From NCBI GenBank assembly GCA_003568945.1, contig BDIP01000002.1, forward strand, positions 9,426 to 39,309: DNA of 29,884 nt, read 5' to 3'. The notes under the pieces were generated by a model. The model saw only the letters and a list, made by a program, of their open reading frames with translations. It was not told the origin of the DNA and made no database searches. Below are positions 11,229-21,300 of this stretch, in pieces. The position numbers and the translations under genes were made by a program. Origin of the DNA: Kipferlia bialata. Lineage: Eukaryota; Fornicata. Position 1 is the first letter of the stretch; the number at the start of each line of letters is the position of its first letter.

Positions 11229-11509
11229 TAACTAGTACCTTGTGGCAGTATCTGTGGTTGGACTGTGGTGCTGCATCGGAGGATGGGACTTCATGCTCAG
11301 TCTGACAGTGAGAGACAGACAATGATGATAGAGGAGAAGACATGGAAGAAACAGTTAGGGGGGGGGGGGGCGGTTAAGAAGTACATAATGCAACGACATG
11401 ACAGTATGTGTGTGGCTACCCTCACCTCCGCTGTCTCCACCCCTGTTCCCTCTGGTGCTGTTGCAGTGTCAGGAAGATCCATACCACTACCCTCCTGGGC
11501 CTTTGTCAT
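6704..11509 (-). CDS. EXD2 C-terminal-like HNH-type zinc protein, no exonuclease domain
   Basis: Sixteen exons on the minus strand: 11426-11509 (ATG), 11239-11301, 10833-10894, 10480-10574, 10208-10260, 9804-9868, 9446-9497, 9115-9211, 9025-9062, 8592-8701, 8303-8379, 7751-8121, 7582-7644, 7296-7370, 6846-6907, 6704-6782 (TAA). They sum to 1,446 nt, 481 residues, with every phase closing. Residues 71-82 (RRADWYVNKGLA), 121-148 (ECVVC, then LHHIVPREYRRYMP) and 154-167 (HNSADVVAVCDHCH) match from memory the part of EXD2-type proteins that follows the 3'-5' exonuclease: a CxxC / HH / H-N / CxxCH HNH-like zinc fold. The end (WREDF...LMPGWSVN) also fits that family. The exonuclease is absent; the first 49 residues are low-complexity and acidic. 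Exon 7751-8121 encodes a charged E/R/K-rich stretch from a (GA)n repeat. Nuclease activity is inference. Most introns carry exon echoes. Confidence 0.75.
6966..7253 (-). repeat. Three echoes of exon 14 3' end and donor (gene 3, intron 14)
   Basis: The end of exon 7296-7370 with its donor recurs three times downstream in the 388-nt intron, at about 7190-7253, 7091-7160 and 6966-7020. All share the core CACTCTGACAGGGGAGACAG (diverged) followed by a donor-like GGTATAT or GGTGTGG. The flanking intron bases (TGATAGCTCACCTG-like) are copied too, so the unit is about 100 nt and includes intron. Small indels break the frame in the nearest two copies; the third is the most diverged. Confidence 0.8.
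7452..7500 (-). repeat. Echo of exon 13 3' end and donor (gene 3, intron 13)
   Basis: Copy of 7580-7628: TACCTCCACCAT, then CAAGGGTGTCAATA on the plus strand, with about seven substitutions in 49 nt. It sits about 128 nt downstream of its source, in the same orientation, and keeps the GGAGGTA donor. Confidence 0.85.
7663..7700. repeat. (GA)n microsatellite
   Basis: Two adjacent GA runs in intron 12 of gene 3. On the coding strand they are (CT)n close to the 3' splice site, so they may serve as the polypyrimidine tract. Confidence 0.85.
8435..8473 (-). repeat. Echo of exon 11 5' part and acceptor (gene 3, intron 10)
   Basis: Copy of 8343-8381 lying upstream (in transcript terms) of the true exon. 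It starts at a good acceptor (TTTCTACCCTCAG) and reads YLCSPYCDYVQ against YLCSPFCAYVQ in the exon. The nucleotide copy runs 34 nt with two changes, both replacing an amino acid. Confidence 0.85.
8774..8937 (-). repeat. Echoes in intron 9 of gene 3: exon 9 3' end and exon 10 5' start
   Basis: Two different echoes share one 323-nt intron. At 8903-8937 there are 35 bases identical to 9013-9047, the end of exon 9 (AIPPNMK) plus donor GTGGGTCACAGT. At 8774-8814 there is a diverged copy of the start of exon 10 (source about 8659-8702), ending in a CAG acceptor. Copies of the upstream exon lie 5' and copies of the downstream exon lie 3' in the intron, as expected of outward tandem duplication from each junction. 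Confidence 0.85.
9279..9409 (-). repeat. Two echoes of exon 8 5' part and acceptor (gene 3, intron 7)
   Basis: 9279-9330 copies the acceptor and first 49 nt of exon 8 (VVAVCDHCHHSAEDVA); the only clear exon differences are GTA to GTC and TCG to TCT, both synonymous. 9381-9409 is a shorter copy (DHCHHSAED) followed directly by a donor-like GTATAT. The copied segment is the second zinc-binding CxxCH of the HNH-like domain. Confidence 0.88.
9605..9736 (-). repeat. Two echoes of exon 6 3' end and donor (gene 3, intron 6)
   Basis: The segment LHHIVPR plus donor GGTATGT (source 9799-9831) recurs at 9704-9736 and 9605-9635. Starts are about 95 and 99 nt apart, and the intron sequence between them (ATGATTGGCATA, CAGAACTAG) is also repeated, so this is a true tandem array with a period near 97 nt. 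Exon differences are ATA to ATC (Ile) and CCC to CCT (Pro), both synonymous. Three near-identical donors therefore compete for one exon. Confidence 0.88.
9942..10102 (-). repeat. Echoes in intron 5 of gene 3: exon 5 3' end and exon 6 5' start
   Basis: 10072-10102 copies the end of exon 5 (ETYFTKDRE) with one synonymous Arg change (AGG to AGA), but its donor position reads GC rather than GT. 9942-9983 copies the acceptor and start of exon 6 (source about 9832-9872) with synonymous GAG to GAA and GTG to GTT and an extra base that breaks the frame. Confidence 0.82.
10351..10383 (-). repeat. Echo of exon 5 5' start and acceptor (gene 3, intron 4)
   Basis: Copy of about 10248-10278: GTGACCCATGCCTG then GAGAGGTGGA on the plus strand. 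It holds an acceptor (CTGTCAG) and about 14 exon bases (GMGH). Confidence 0.75.
10652..10686 (-). repeat. Echo of exon 4 5' part and acceptor (gene 3, intron 3)
   Basis: 35 bases identical to 10543-10577, covering the acceptor CAG and the first 32 nt of exon 4 (RRADWYVNKG). This is one of the freshest echoes. Beyond it, copy and exon diverge (GQAT against GLAT). Confidence 0.9.
10941..10967 (-). repeat. Echo of exon 3 5' start and acceptor (gene 3, intron 2)
   Basis: Copy of about 10874-10902: GACCCCAG acceptor then LIYEN. The two clear codon differences (CTT to CTC, AAT to AAC) are synonymous; one G at the exon start is missing. It is flanked on both sides by (GA)n. Confidence 0.78.
11190..11226. 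repeat. (GA)n microsatellite
   Basis: Long GA run in intron 2 of gene 3, (CT)n in the sense direction. Similar runs lie at 9918-9941, 10732-10750 and 10906-10926, all in introns of the same gene and all CT in sense. Confidence 0.9.
11357..11370. repeat. Poly-G tract
   Basis: A run of about 13-14 G inside intron 1 of gene 3 (poly-C in sense, just before the exon 2 acceptor). Comparable C runs occur at 12967-12975 and 14412-14422 in sense in gene 4 introns. Confidence 0.85.
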
Positions 11510-11664
11510 ATAGCTACAACGTGGCAGGAAATAATAATTCCCGCACCAAGTATGTGGAAAGAGGTCTCTGCGTTTCTGATTCCGGTGTGGCCCAAATCGT
11601 TTGAAACGTGCTACTCAGACTGAGTGCTTTGCGGCCATCTCTCTTCTCACCCTCAAATGCCCTC
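11510..11664. promoter_or_regulatory. Divergent promoter region of genes 3 and 4
   Basis: The initiator ATG of gene 3 (minus, 11509) and the candidate starts of gene 4 (plus, 11665 or 11740) leave only 155-230 bp between them, so both promoters must share this stretch. An AT-rich patch (GGAAATAATAATTCC, about 11528-11542) is almost palindromic. No defined box can be named. Confidence 0.45.
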
Positions 11665-11739
11665 ATGCCAGTACCCAGCAGTCGCAGCTCGCACAGCAAT
11701 TTGCGCCCCCTAGCCTCTCATCTTCGATACCACCGCTAT

Positions 11740-12348
11740 ATGCGCATATCTCTTGTGCTGTGGTGTCTCATTCTGCTTCTGCTGGCCCTTCTGACTGCCG
11801 CACAGTCCCCTGGGCCACCAGATGCCTCTAAGACGCCTCTTTGGAGCCAGAAAGGGCGCCAACCAGCCCTCCGTGGCATTGTACGGGCACCAGAGGATAT
11901 GGCGATGCATCCTGCTGCCCATAGCCCTCCACCCTCCTCTCTTCCCACCCCTAAAGATGTGGATACTGATGTGAGTTCTGATGGTGTGCTGTTCCCTTCT
12001 GTGCAGGTCAAGGGTACTACGCTGGATATCATACCCAGCTGGCCTGTGACGGTGTACCCCTTACACGTCGAGGACAGTCAGGTATCAGTATATATATCAA
12101 TACATATCGATTGTCTTATCATCTCCTCTGAGTCCCAGGTTGGATATTCTCTTTCTCTTTCTCTGTCTCTCCCCTCCCACACACACACCGTATACTGATA
12201 ACCAGGTTGTGTTGAGGTTCTCTCTCCCACACACACACTTTATGTTTGTATATATGTGTCTATCTGATACCCATCTGGGAGCACTACCCCCCCTCCTCTC
12301 TTTGCTCAGTTTTGACACCAATGCATCTGATGGTATCTGGGAGCAATA

Positions 12349-12384
<36 letters not shown>

Positions 12385-15300
12385 CATTTTCGTATTCCCT
12401 GTCTCTATCCATCTCCACTAATAATCTAGGTCATCTTTACCTTTGACACCAATGCCTCAGACCTTATGGTATCTTGGGGCACTAACCCCCTCTCTCTCTT
12501 ACACTAGTCCTTCTATACTTTTGACACCAATGCCTCTGATGGTGTCTGGTACCAATCCCCCTCCTCTCACCCCTCTACCTCACTGTCTACTATCTACCTC
12601 AGTCTCTTACACTCAGCTGTTGTTCACCTTTGACACTGATGCCTCAGACGGTGTCTGGGAGCACTACCCCACCTACGACTACACCACCACTCTGACCATA
12701 CCCAGTGAGCCCACACTGAGTGTGTCAATATGCAGTCAGGTATATATGGATACATATGTATATGTACATGTATATATATATATATATATATATACACAAC
12801 TACGACTACACCACCACCCTGACCATACCCAGTGAGCCAACTGTGTCCATATCCATTTGTGACCAGGTATCTATGGGTATATGTGTATCTATGCATATCT
12901 ACATCCATAGTGTCTGCCACCGTTACCATACCATCTGTGTCCATAACGATATGTGACCAGCTATCAACCCCCCCCCCCATCTCTCTCTCAATCATTCCAA
13001 GTACTATACCCCCTCTCATCTAAGCTTATCATTTTAGCTTATCTCTTTCGGTATTCAAAGTCCGTTCCCTTATGCGTATATATCGATTCATCCATTCTAA
13101 TTGTCTTCTCCGCGGTATCCACAAGTTATGCATATACCTATGCTAGCGTTTTCCATTACTGGCACCGCCTTCATACCCACTCTCTCTCTCTCCCGCTCTC
13201 TCTTACCACAGTCCACCTCCGAGTGGACAGTATGTATATGTACATGTTCATATATTCACTACCATAGATATTCTCTATTATACTAATCCCAGGCCACTCT
13301 GAGTACACGGTGTACACCCATCCATATGATCCCCATTTCTCTCTCTCTCTCTCTCTGCCTCTAACTCTCCCTCACTCTCTTACCCTCAGTCCACCTCTGA
13401 GTGCACCGTGTCCACCCCTTCCCACGATGCCTCTATCCTGGACACATACTCCACCCCACTGCCCTATACAGTTACCCAGGGCTGGGTAGAGTGCACATTG
13501 ACTGTACAGGTACTATATATATATATGTATACACTAACACGCCTCTGTCCTGGACACATACTCCACCCATCTGCCATATGCCATATCCCAAGGATGGGTA
13601 GAGTGCACATTGACTGTACAGGTATGGGATATACACTAACATGCGTAAGTATATGTATATATATACCCCTCTGCCCTATGCCATATCCCAGGGATGGATA
13701 GAGTGCACACTCACAGTGCAGGTATGGGATATATATATGTATACGCTAACACGTATATATATACATATATATATATACCCCTCTGCCATATACCATATCC
13801 CAAGGATGGGTAGAGTGCACACTCACAGTGCAGGTATGGGATATATGTGTGTATATATATGTATATCGTATACTAGCCTAGATAACACTGGTAAACACAT
13901 GTGAATGTGTGCCAATCTCTCATGGCTGGATAGAGTGCATACTGACAGTGCAGGTATGAGAAACAAGCTATGCCCATAGATATATGTATACTCTCCTATG
14001 TATACAAGTGGAGTAATGTGTTTACATATATTTGTAATGTCTCACCCCAGGACTGTACAGTCGTGGTTCAGAATGTGTACGATACCCCTGATGTCACTGA
14101 GTACATAGGGGAGGTGTCCCTGTCCCTACCTGTCTATGTACATATGGACACGTTCCCACTCAGCCATGTGTCACTGTTCGGTAAGTGCATATTTATACTT
14201 AGTCTGATCTTTGGCATACAACACAAATATATACATATCCTGGTGACACTGACCAATTCCTGATACACCTGCAAGTAGTAGTGTATAGTCCAAAACCCTA
14301 CAGAGAACACTAACCCTCTCATCCCACCTAGACTACACCATATTAGTGTCATATATAATCGTGGTGTACGCTCAGTAACACTACTAGCATCATACCCCGT
14401 ACTACCCACAACCCCCCCCCCCTCACCCCAGACCTCCCCACCTCCATGTGCCCCGAGTCCTCTGTGAGTGTGTGTGGCAACGTGGCTGCCATAGGGTGTC
14501 CCTTCCAGTATGAGAGTGACGGTGTCACCAGAGACACATCATATCCAGGGGCTGTCTACATATACGCAAGGGAGAGCGAGATACACCCTTGGATTCAGAG
14601 TGAGTACTCGTCTCCCCTCACTGGGGATGCTCTCTATGGGACATCAGTCTCTCTCTACCAGGAGTCAGAGGGGATAGTGGAGCTGGCAGTCTCCATTCCA
14701 TCGCTAGACACTGTCTCGTTCTCTAGGTGGAGTGTAGATGGGGTTATTGTGACCTATCTCTCCCAGCAGCCAGTGAGTGTAGACCTTAAGCTGCCTGATA
14801 TAGTGGCCGAGGAGGACAAGACAGCTGCGAGAGACTACATGGTCCCACTACCAATGGTATGTAAATGTGTAATAGTTCACCAACAGAGACCTACTCCCAA
14901 CTATCTATATTGAGATGGAATCATTTACGTGGAATTGATCCCTCATCCTCAGGCAAGGAGTGAGCGGTTCTTACTCGTTGCCGACAAGAACAAGTCACGC
15001 CCAGGTAGCACAGTCAGTTGGAGTGGTATATCTTCTGTATTGTATTCGTAGTACATTGACTGACAGCAGGGAGAAGAAGGGGGAACATATACAACTCAGT
15101 GGAGCTTTGTGACATTGTGATATGTAAATTTCATCTCATTGTCTATGATTACTGGCAGTAGGAGTTTGGTACCAGTGAATATGTCTCTATTTATTCATTC
15201 CCTTGGTCTGACAGCAGGAGAGAAGAAGGGTGTGGTGCACTCTTTCTGGAAGGACTTAGGCACAGGTACGGGGATATACCATCGTATATACTCATTTTTG

Positions 15301-18300
15301 TTGTCAATATAAATCCCATTAAACGATACTTTGTCCCATTGTGTATCCTGTCCTGTGTATGTTGCACAGATACTCTGTACATCCAGTGAGTACACTACAT
15401 CCTATGTAATTATTAACTCTCAGGTGTTTGGTCCTACCACATGGCGATCTACGGTGCCACCGAGGGTGGGGTTACCTTTGGGGCAGGTATATACACGTAT
15501 TCCTTTCTAATCTTGTTATAGTTCTCTATGATTATAGAGAGCGTTCATACTCTATCTAGATCACCTTCCTCTACATCATTGTATGACCGCACGATGTGTG
15601 AACCTCAACCGTCTGGCCATTATTTGTATTTATATCAGAGTATATATATACATTAATATATATACTCTGGCCGACTGGTACTAATATTGTCAGGTGTGGC
15701 CATCAACCCCTCTGAGACCCATGTGGCAGTGAGTACCTACCTCACTGCTGACAGAGACACTGGCGAGAACACCTCAGTGTTCATGTTTGCGTACGATGAC
15801 TGGGATGAGTGGTGGAAGGACGGGGAGGTATCAGTGCACGGCTATGGGCCTCTGGATAGGCGGGTCATCAACGATGGGACTTCTTACAGGTATACACTGT
15901 GCCACATATACATCTTATAGTCCCAGCCTTGGGGGACTATTGCTTCTTCATATATATACTATCATCTACACATATACTATATTCTATATGTATACTCTTA
16001 CAATCAGGCACTCTGTTGCGATGACTGATGACACCCTAGTGATAGGCACCCCTGACATCGACCACTACTCATACTGGTGGGGACTGGCCACAGTGCTCAC
16101 TAAGGACACTATCAATGGGGACTGGACCTACCAGGGTCAGATCGAGGCCCCACTCTCTACATCATTCGGGTACCACGTCTCCGTGGCAGAGAGTGAGGAT
16201 GGGACTCCTCTGCTAGCCGTCTCTGACCCCATGTACGGCCCGATCAGTCTGAGTGATGCGAGTGTGCGTGTCTACCGTGTAGATTCCATTGTGGGTGAGG
16301 TTGAGGCCAGTGGGATAGAGGTCAGGATGGGGGGTGTAGCACCTGCCTTTGATGGACAGACTGTAGTAGATGGAGGGGCACATTCCATGGCTCAGTGGAC
16401 TAGTCTGGAGACAGGTAATACTATATATGGAAAATGTAGCATATACATGGATCTTTCTAGTGATTGAGTAGGTACATGTCAAGTCCATTCGTATCAACCA
16501 GGAGAGTACAGGTTAGTGTGCTCAGTTCGTTCTTACCCACAGGTCCCAGCTACATTCGTCCCCTCTCCCGTACGCATGTTGTCTCCTCCCCCTCCTCCGC
16601 CCATATCCACTGTGACCTGTACGATGACCTACACGATTCGTCCCAGGGTGATGTGTCTCTCGTGTATACCACCCCTTCCACCTCTACCGTACTCAGTACG
16701 GTCACTGGCCAGTTGGAGTTGGATCACTCCTTCTCTCTAGATGCAGGAGTAGACGACACTCTCTTCTTCCATGCTGTACCTGGTGATCACGAGTGGGAGG
16801 ATCACACACATAGTCTACTCTCTGTCACTGACAGTGACTACTACCTGCCAACCTATCTCAAGGTGGATATAGTAGCGGAGACAGATCTCCCCACTCTCCA
16901 CTACATCGAGGGCTTCCACCCCATCTTCAAGTACTCCACTGAGCTCTGCTTCTCTGTATCGGACGCTGACCATACCCCTGTACCCAACATCTGTTGCATG
17001 GGTCTGTCGGTGGATGGAGGTGACCCTATCACTGCTGTCTACGATGCAGACAGGGAGTGCTACTCCGTCTCTATGGCCGGTCCCCTGTCCCAGGGTAACG
17101 CCGATGTCTCCCTTGACGTGCCTCTGGGAGAGTATCAGGGCACAACACTCAGCACTACTGTATACGTGTATGGAGACGTCAATACGTTGTCTGTAGACGG
17201 TATCCCAGGGAGTGTTTCCACTGGTGAGATTATGGATGTGGAGGTGACACTCCGTGATGGTGACAGTATGGTGCTGCCTTATGACGATGGGTATCTGTGC
17301 TCTGTGTATGTCACAACTGATCCAGATGTAGAGTCTGTGAATGGAGGGGAGGGTACTACAGTGGTGGCTGTGTGGGATACTGCCGTGAGTCTGTTCAGAT
17401 CCAGTGTCACATCTACCTCCACACAGGCTGACAGGGTGGATGTGTCTGTAGAGTGCGTCTATGAAGATGGTGGACAGACGCAGACGTACTACAAGGATGC
17501 CTCCTATGAGATCAGTGTGAGAAAGGCAGAGGCCGATCCTGCCGCATGCTCAGTCTCAATGACATCTTCAGCCACCCTTCTTGATATATCTGCTACTGGG
17601 TCATACAACGTCACTGCTGGTACAGGGTTTGGGATTGATGTCGTCCTTGTTGATGAGAACGGCAACCCCATGCCAGACGCTGACCTAGACGTCATGGTGG
17701 GAGGTGGATCTCTCACTGCATCCTATGACTCTCCATCAGATACCTTCTCGTGTGTGGGAGAGACCGGAGACTACACCACTGCCAGGACATACCTTGTCAC
17801 ACTCAGTGTTGCATCAATCGGCATTGACGAGTTCGATCTGGTTATCCTACCAGAGGATACACCTAGTGACACTGAGTCAGACGTCACTGTCAATGGCAGT
17901 GCTGATGCAGTTGCAGGGGTCAATGCTAGTGTGACTGTCACCTTCAAGGACCGCTTCGGCAACACGATAGAGTACGACTCTGTGGTGGGTGGGATTGATG
18001 GCAGCACTGACCCATTGACCGGTGACTCTGGTACCTACTCTGGGTCACTGCCCACTCCCACGGTCAGTGGCAGTTACTCCTTAGAGATGGTCGGTACCCT
18101 GGATGGCACATCCTACACCATAACCCGTACTGTCTCTGTTCTAGCTGGGCCTGTCGTGTCTGGTACTGTGCTGACACCCTCCGTATTTGCCGCTACCGAG
18201 ACAACCACACTGACAGGCACTCTGGCAGATATGTATGATAACATACCCCTGTGTGGAGTAGGGTCCCTCACCCTCTCCTTCACAGACGACTACGCCACTT

Positions 18301-21300
18301 CGTCCAGCTGCACGTGCTCTGACAGTACATACATCTGTGATATAGTCCATGACACAGGGTGCACTGCTCCGTCAGAAGAGCAGGACATCTATGCATGGCT
18401 GGATGGAGAATACATTGGTTTCACATCAGTGACAGTAGAGACACACATTGTGGAGGCTGTGCCTAGTGGACCACTCTATGTTGAGACCCCTGAGTTGCAG
18501 TTTGTGCTTCTGGACACGTATGGTACTGAGATACCATCGCTTTCACCTCTGCTGGTGATGATTGATAGTGACGTCGTGGGATATGACTTCGATGATGGTC
18601 TGGACTGCTATATCGCCACAGTGCCAAGTGGTATAGGCCTCGGTGTCCACGACCTATCAGTTACAGTCAATGACCCCACGTACCCTCTGGCGATAGTGGT
18701 AGCAAGTGTCAATGTCTACGGCCCCTTGTTTGGTATCACTCCCGATGCCACATCCTACTCAACCGTTGCAGGGGAGTCACTGTCTCTGGGTTTCACCCTC
18801 ACTGATGATAATGGAGCACCCATTCCACACAGTGACGTCTACCAGTGCATTGTCACTGTGACAACAGATGGTGGGGTCACAGAGATCAACGCTGGGGATG
18901 GAACCGAATTCGACGCTGTTGCAGCGATTGAGAGTGGTGTATTCTCTGTTGATGTGATATCTGTCTCTTCCGAGGTGACAGAGATATCCTACCTAGCAGA
19001 GTGCTCTACGAGTACTGGCCCTCTCGATACTGTCAGTGGGACTGTGCCTCTAGATCTCAGTCCTGCTCATGCCTCTTCTGAGGAGTCCTATGTATTTGCC
19101 ACGTCAGGCTCCAACAGCCTTGAGAGCGGCATCCTAGACTCTGTCGCTGGTGAGGGTTTCAGTATCGCACTCTCTCTCTATGATGTGTACTCCAACAGTG
19201 TGGTGGTTGAGGCCGAGGACGTGGAGGTCACAGTGACAGCCAGTGACTCCTCTGAGACGCACCTCGGCGCATCACTCCTTGGTACCATGTACTCAATATG
19301 GGCCAGTGGTGCCCTCTTTACAGTGGCAGAGACTCTCTCTGTAGACATTGCTGTATCAGACCAGACTGCCTTCTCGATGTCCTTCACTGTCAATGTCTAT
19401 GCTGATGTATCTACCTATGAGGCTCTATCTACTGTCACTGTTGGGGATCTCCTGTCGGCGTTGGGGAGACCGTCACTGTCTCGACCTCATTGTTGGATGA
19501 GTACTCCAATGTGATCGTGTATGACTCTGTGACATGCCACCTCTACAGTGACCAGACTGCCCCTTGGCCCCTCTTCCTAGGGGAGGATGGTCTGTACACT
19601 GGGTCAGTTACTGCTCCCACTACCCCTGGGGACGTTGACGTTATAGTGGTTGGACATATGGGGGAGGCCACTTACTCCCTGACTGATAGCGTCTCAGTAG
19701 TACACGGTGATGTGTCTGACTACGTTATGGTAGAGACCAGCATCGATGCTGACACCACCACTACCATGCATGTTACCACAGTGGATTGCTTTGGCAACGT
19801 TGTCCCTCCCAATGGCGTTGATCTCCTCTGCAGCAGCCTGAACGACACCGACTTCCCCTCCTGGTCCTTCTGTACAGAGACAGACACTGCCTATGAGTGT
19901 GAGGTCACCCACGACATTGCACCAGAGCCAACTGCAACTGTACATATATTCTACGGTGGGATGACCATTGGGTCCTCTACTGTCGATGTCATTGTGCACC
20001 TGGATCAGGTGGTAGTGGATCCCCTCTTCAGCCTGTCACAGAACCTCCCCTTCACCATTCTCGACCAGTACGGAGATGATGTCGGTGATATTGGGACAGT
20101 GTCGGTGTCATTTGATGGCACTCTAGCTGGCATGGCCACCTTCGATCAGGACGAGTCCTGTTACATGGTAGATGTACCAGCAGCTATGCCTACCCTAGGA
20201 TCACACTCAATGTCAGTGACGGTGTCTGAGTCTAGCTACCCCACAGTGACCCTGTCTGAGACATTCAGTGTGTATGGACAGTTGGACTCGGTCATTGTGG
20301 ATGAAATGACCTTGCCTGTCACAGCCGGCGACCCAGTACTTGTCACAGTCTCTCTGGAGGACGCCAATGGCACCACCCTGTATGTCACTGATACTGTGTA
20401 CTCGTGTGTGGTATCAGTGGATAGTGATGTGGGAGTTCTGTCTCAGACCTCTGTCGATGCTGAGTGGGACGCCGCTGAAGAGTGGTTCTCAGCCGCTGTG
20501 ACATCTACATCCACCCTCTGTACCGAGTTACTTGTCACTGCTGAGTGTGTGGTGTCTGAAGGCGGCCAGACTGATACTGTCATTCTATCAGTCCCTTTCA
20601 CTGTTGTACCAGCTGCTGTTGACACTGAGTCATGCATTGTATCCCTTTTGGCCGATGCAGTAGCTGTTGGTGATGCAGTTGACACCTTCGATCTGACTGC
20701 TGGTTCCACTCTCTCTGTCTCTGTGACACTACTCGATGTGTACCTTAACCCCCTAACTACCTTGGATGACGTCTCGGTCGAGGCAGTGAAGTCTCTAGCC
20801 GTCTCTTTTGACTCTGATACACATGAGTACTCAACTGATGCATTCTGGACATCAGTGCAGTCTCTGGATGTTATTGTATCTTGTGCTGCGGGTGTCCTCA
20901 GAGAGTTTACAGTCAATGTCACACCTGACACTGCTGGTCCCATTGATACTGTTCTCTCTATCAATGGAGGTGTATCTGCTGTAGAAGTTGGATCCTCTGT
21001 GGATGTGAGTGCAGACTTCTCTGACGAGTTCGGCAATGTGATTGAGTTTGACTCTGTTACATGTGGGTTTGGCAGTGTAGCTGCAGCAACCAATGATATG
21101 GCATGGGCTAGCGGTAGTTACGCTGCATCTATGTCTGCTACCATAGTAGCACGGGATGTCGATGTCTACTTTGTAGGCACTGTGGGGGATGTCATTCACA
21201 CTGCTTCCATGACCCTGACTCTTGAGGCTGGAGGTCCAGACAACTGGTCCCTGATCACCCCATCCTACCTCAAGGCATCCAGTGTCACTTCCATAACTCT

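Larger units (their letters stand above)
14432..16414 (+). other. N-terminal FG-GAP-like propeller of gene 4 (exons 5-10)
   Basis: Blades of the integrin-alpha/FG-GAP type follow one another: SVCGNVAAIGCP with GAVYIYAR (exon 5), ELAVSIPS with VIVTYLS, INPSETHVAVST with SVFMFAYDDW (exon 9), VAMTDDTLVIGTP and FGYHVSVAESEDG with ASVRVYRV (exon 10). The pattern is strand-G-strand-A-P followed by a hydrophobic strand ending in Y/F. I count at least five blades. Classic calcium-binding DxDxDG loops are not evident. Confidence 0.6.

Noticed and set aside
12300-13953. The echoes as extra constitutive exons of gene 4
   Set aside because: Most lack a matching second splice site, some are frame-shifted or have a mutated donor, and the phases close exactly with the chosen 11 exons. 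Alternative use is left open as a finding.
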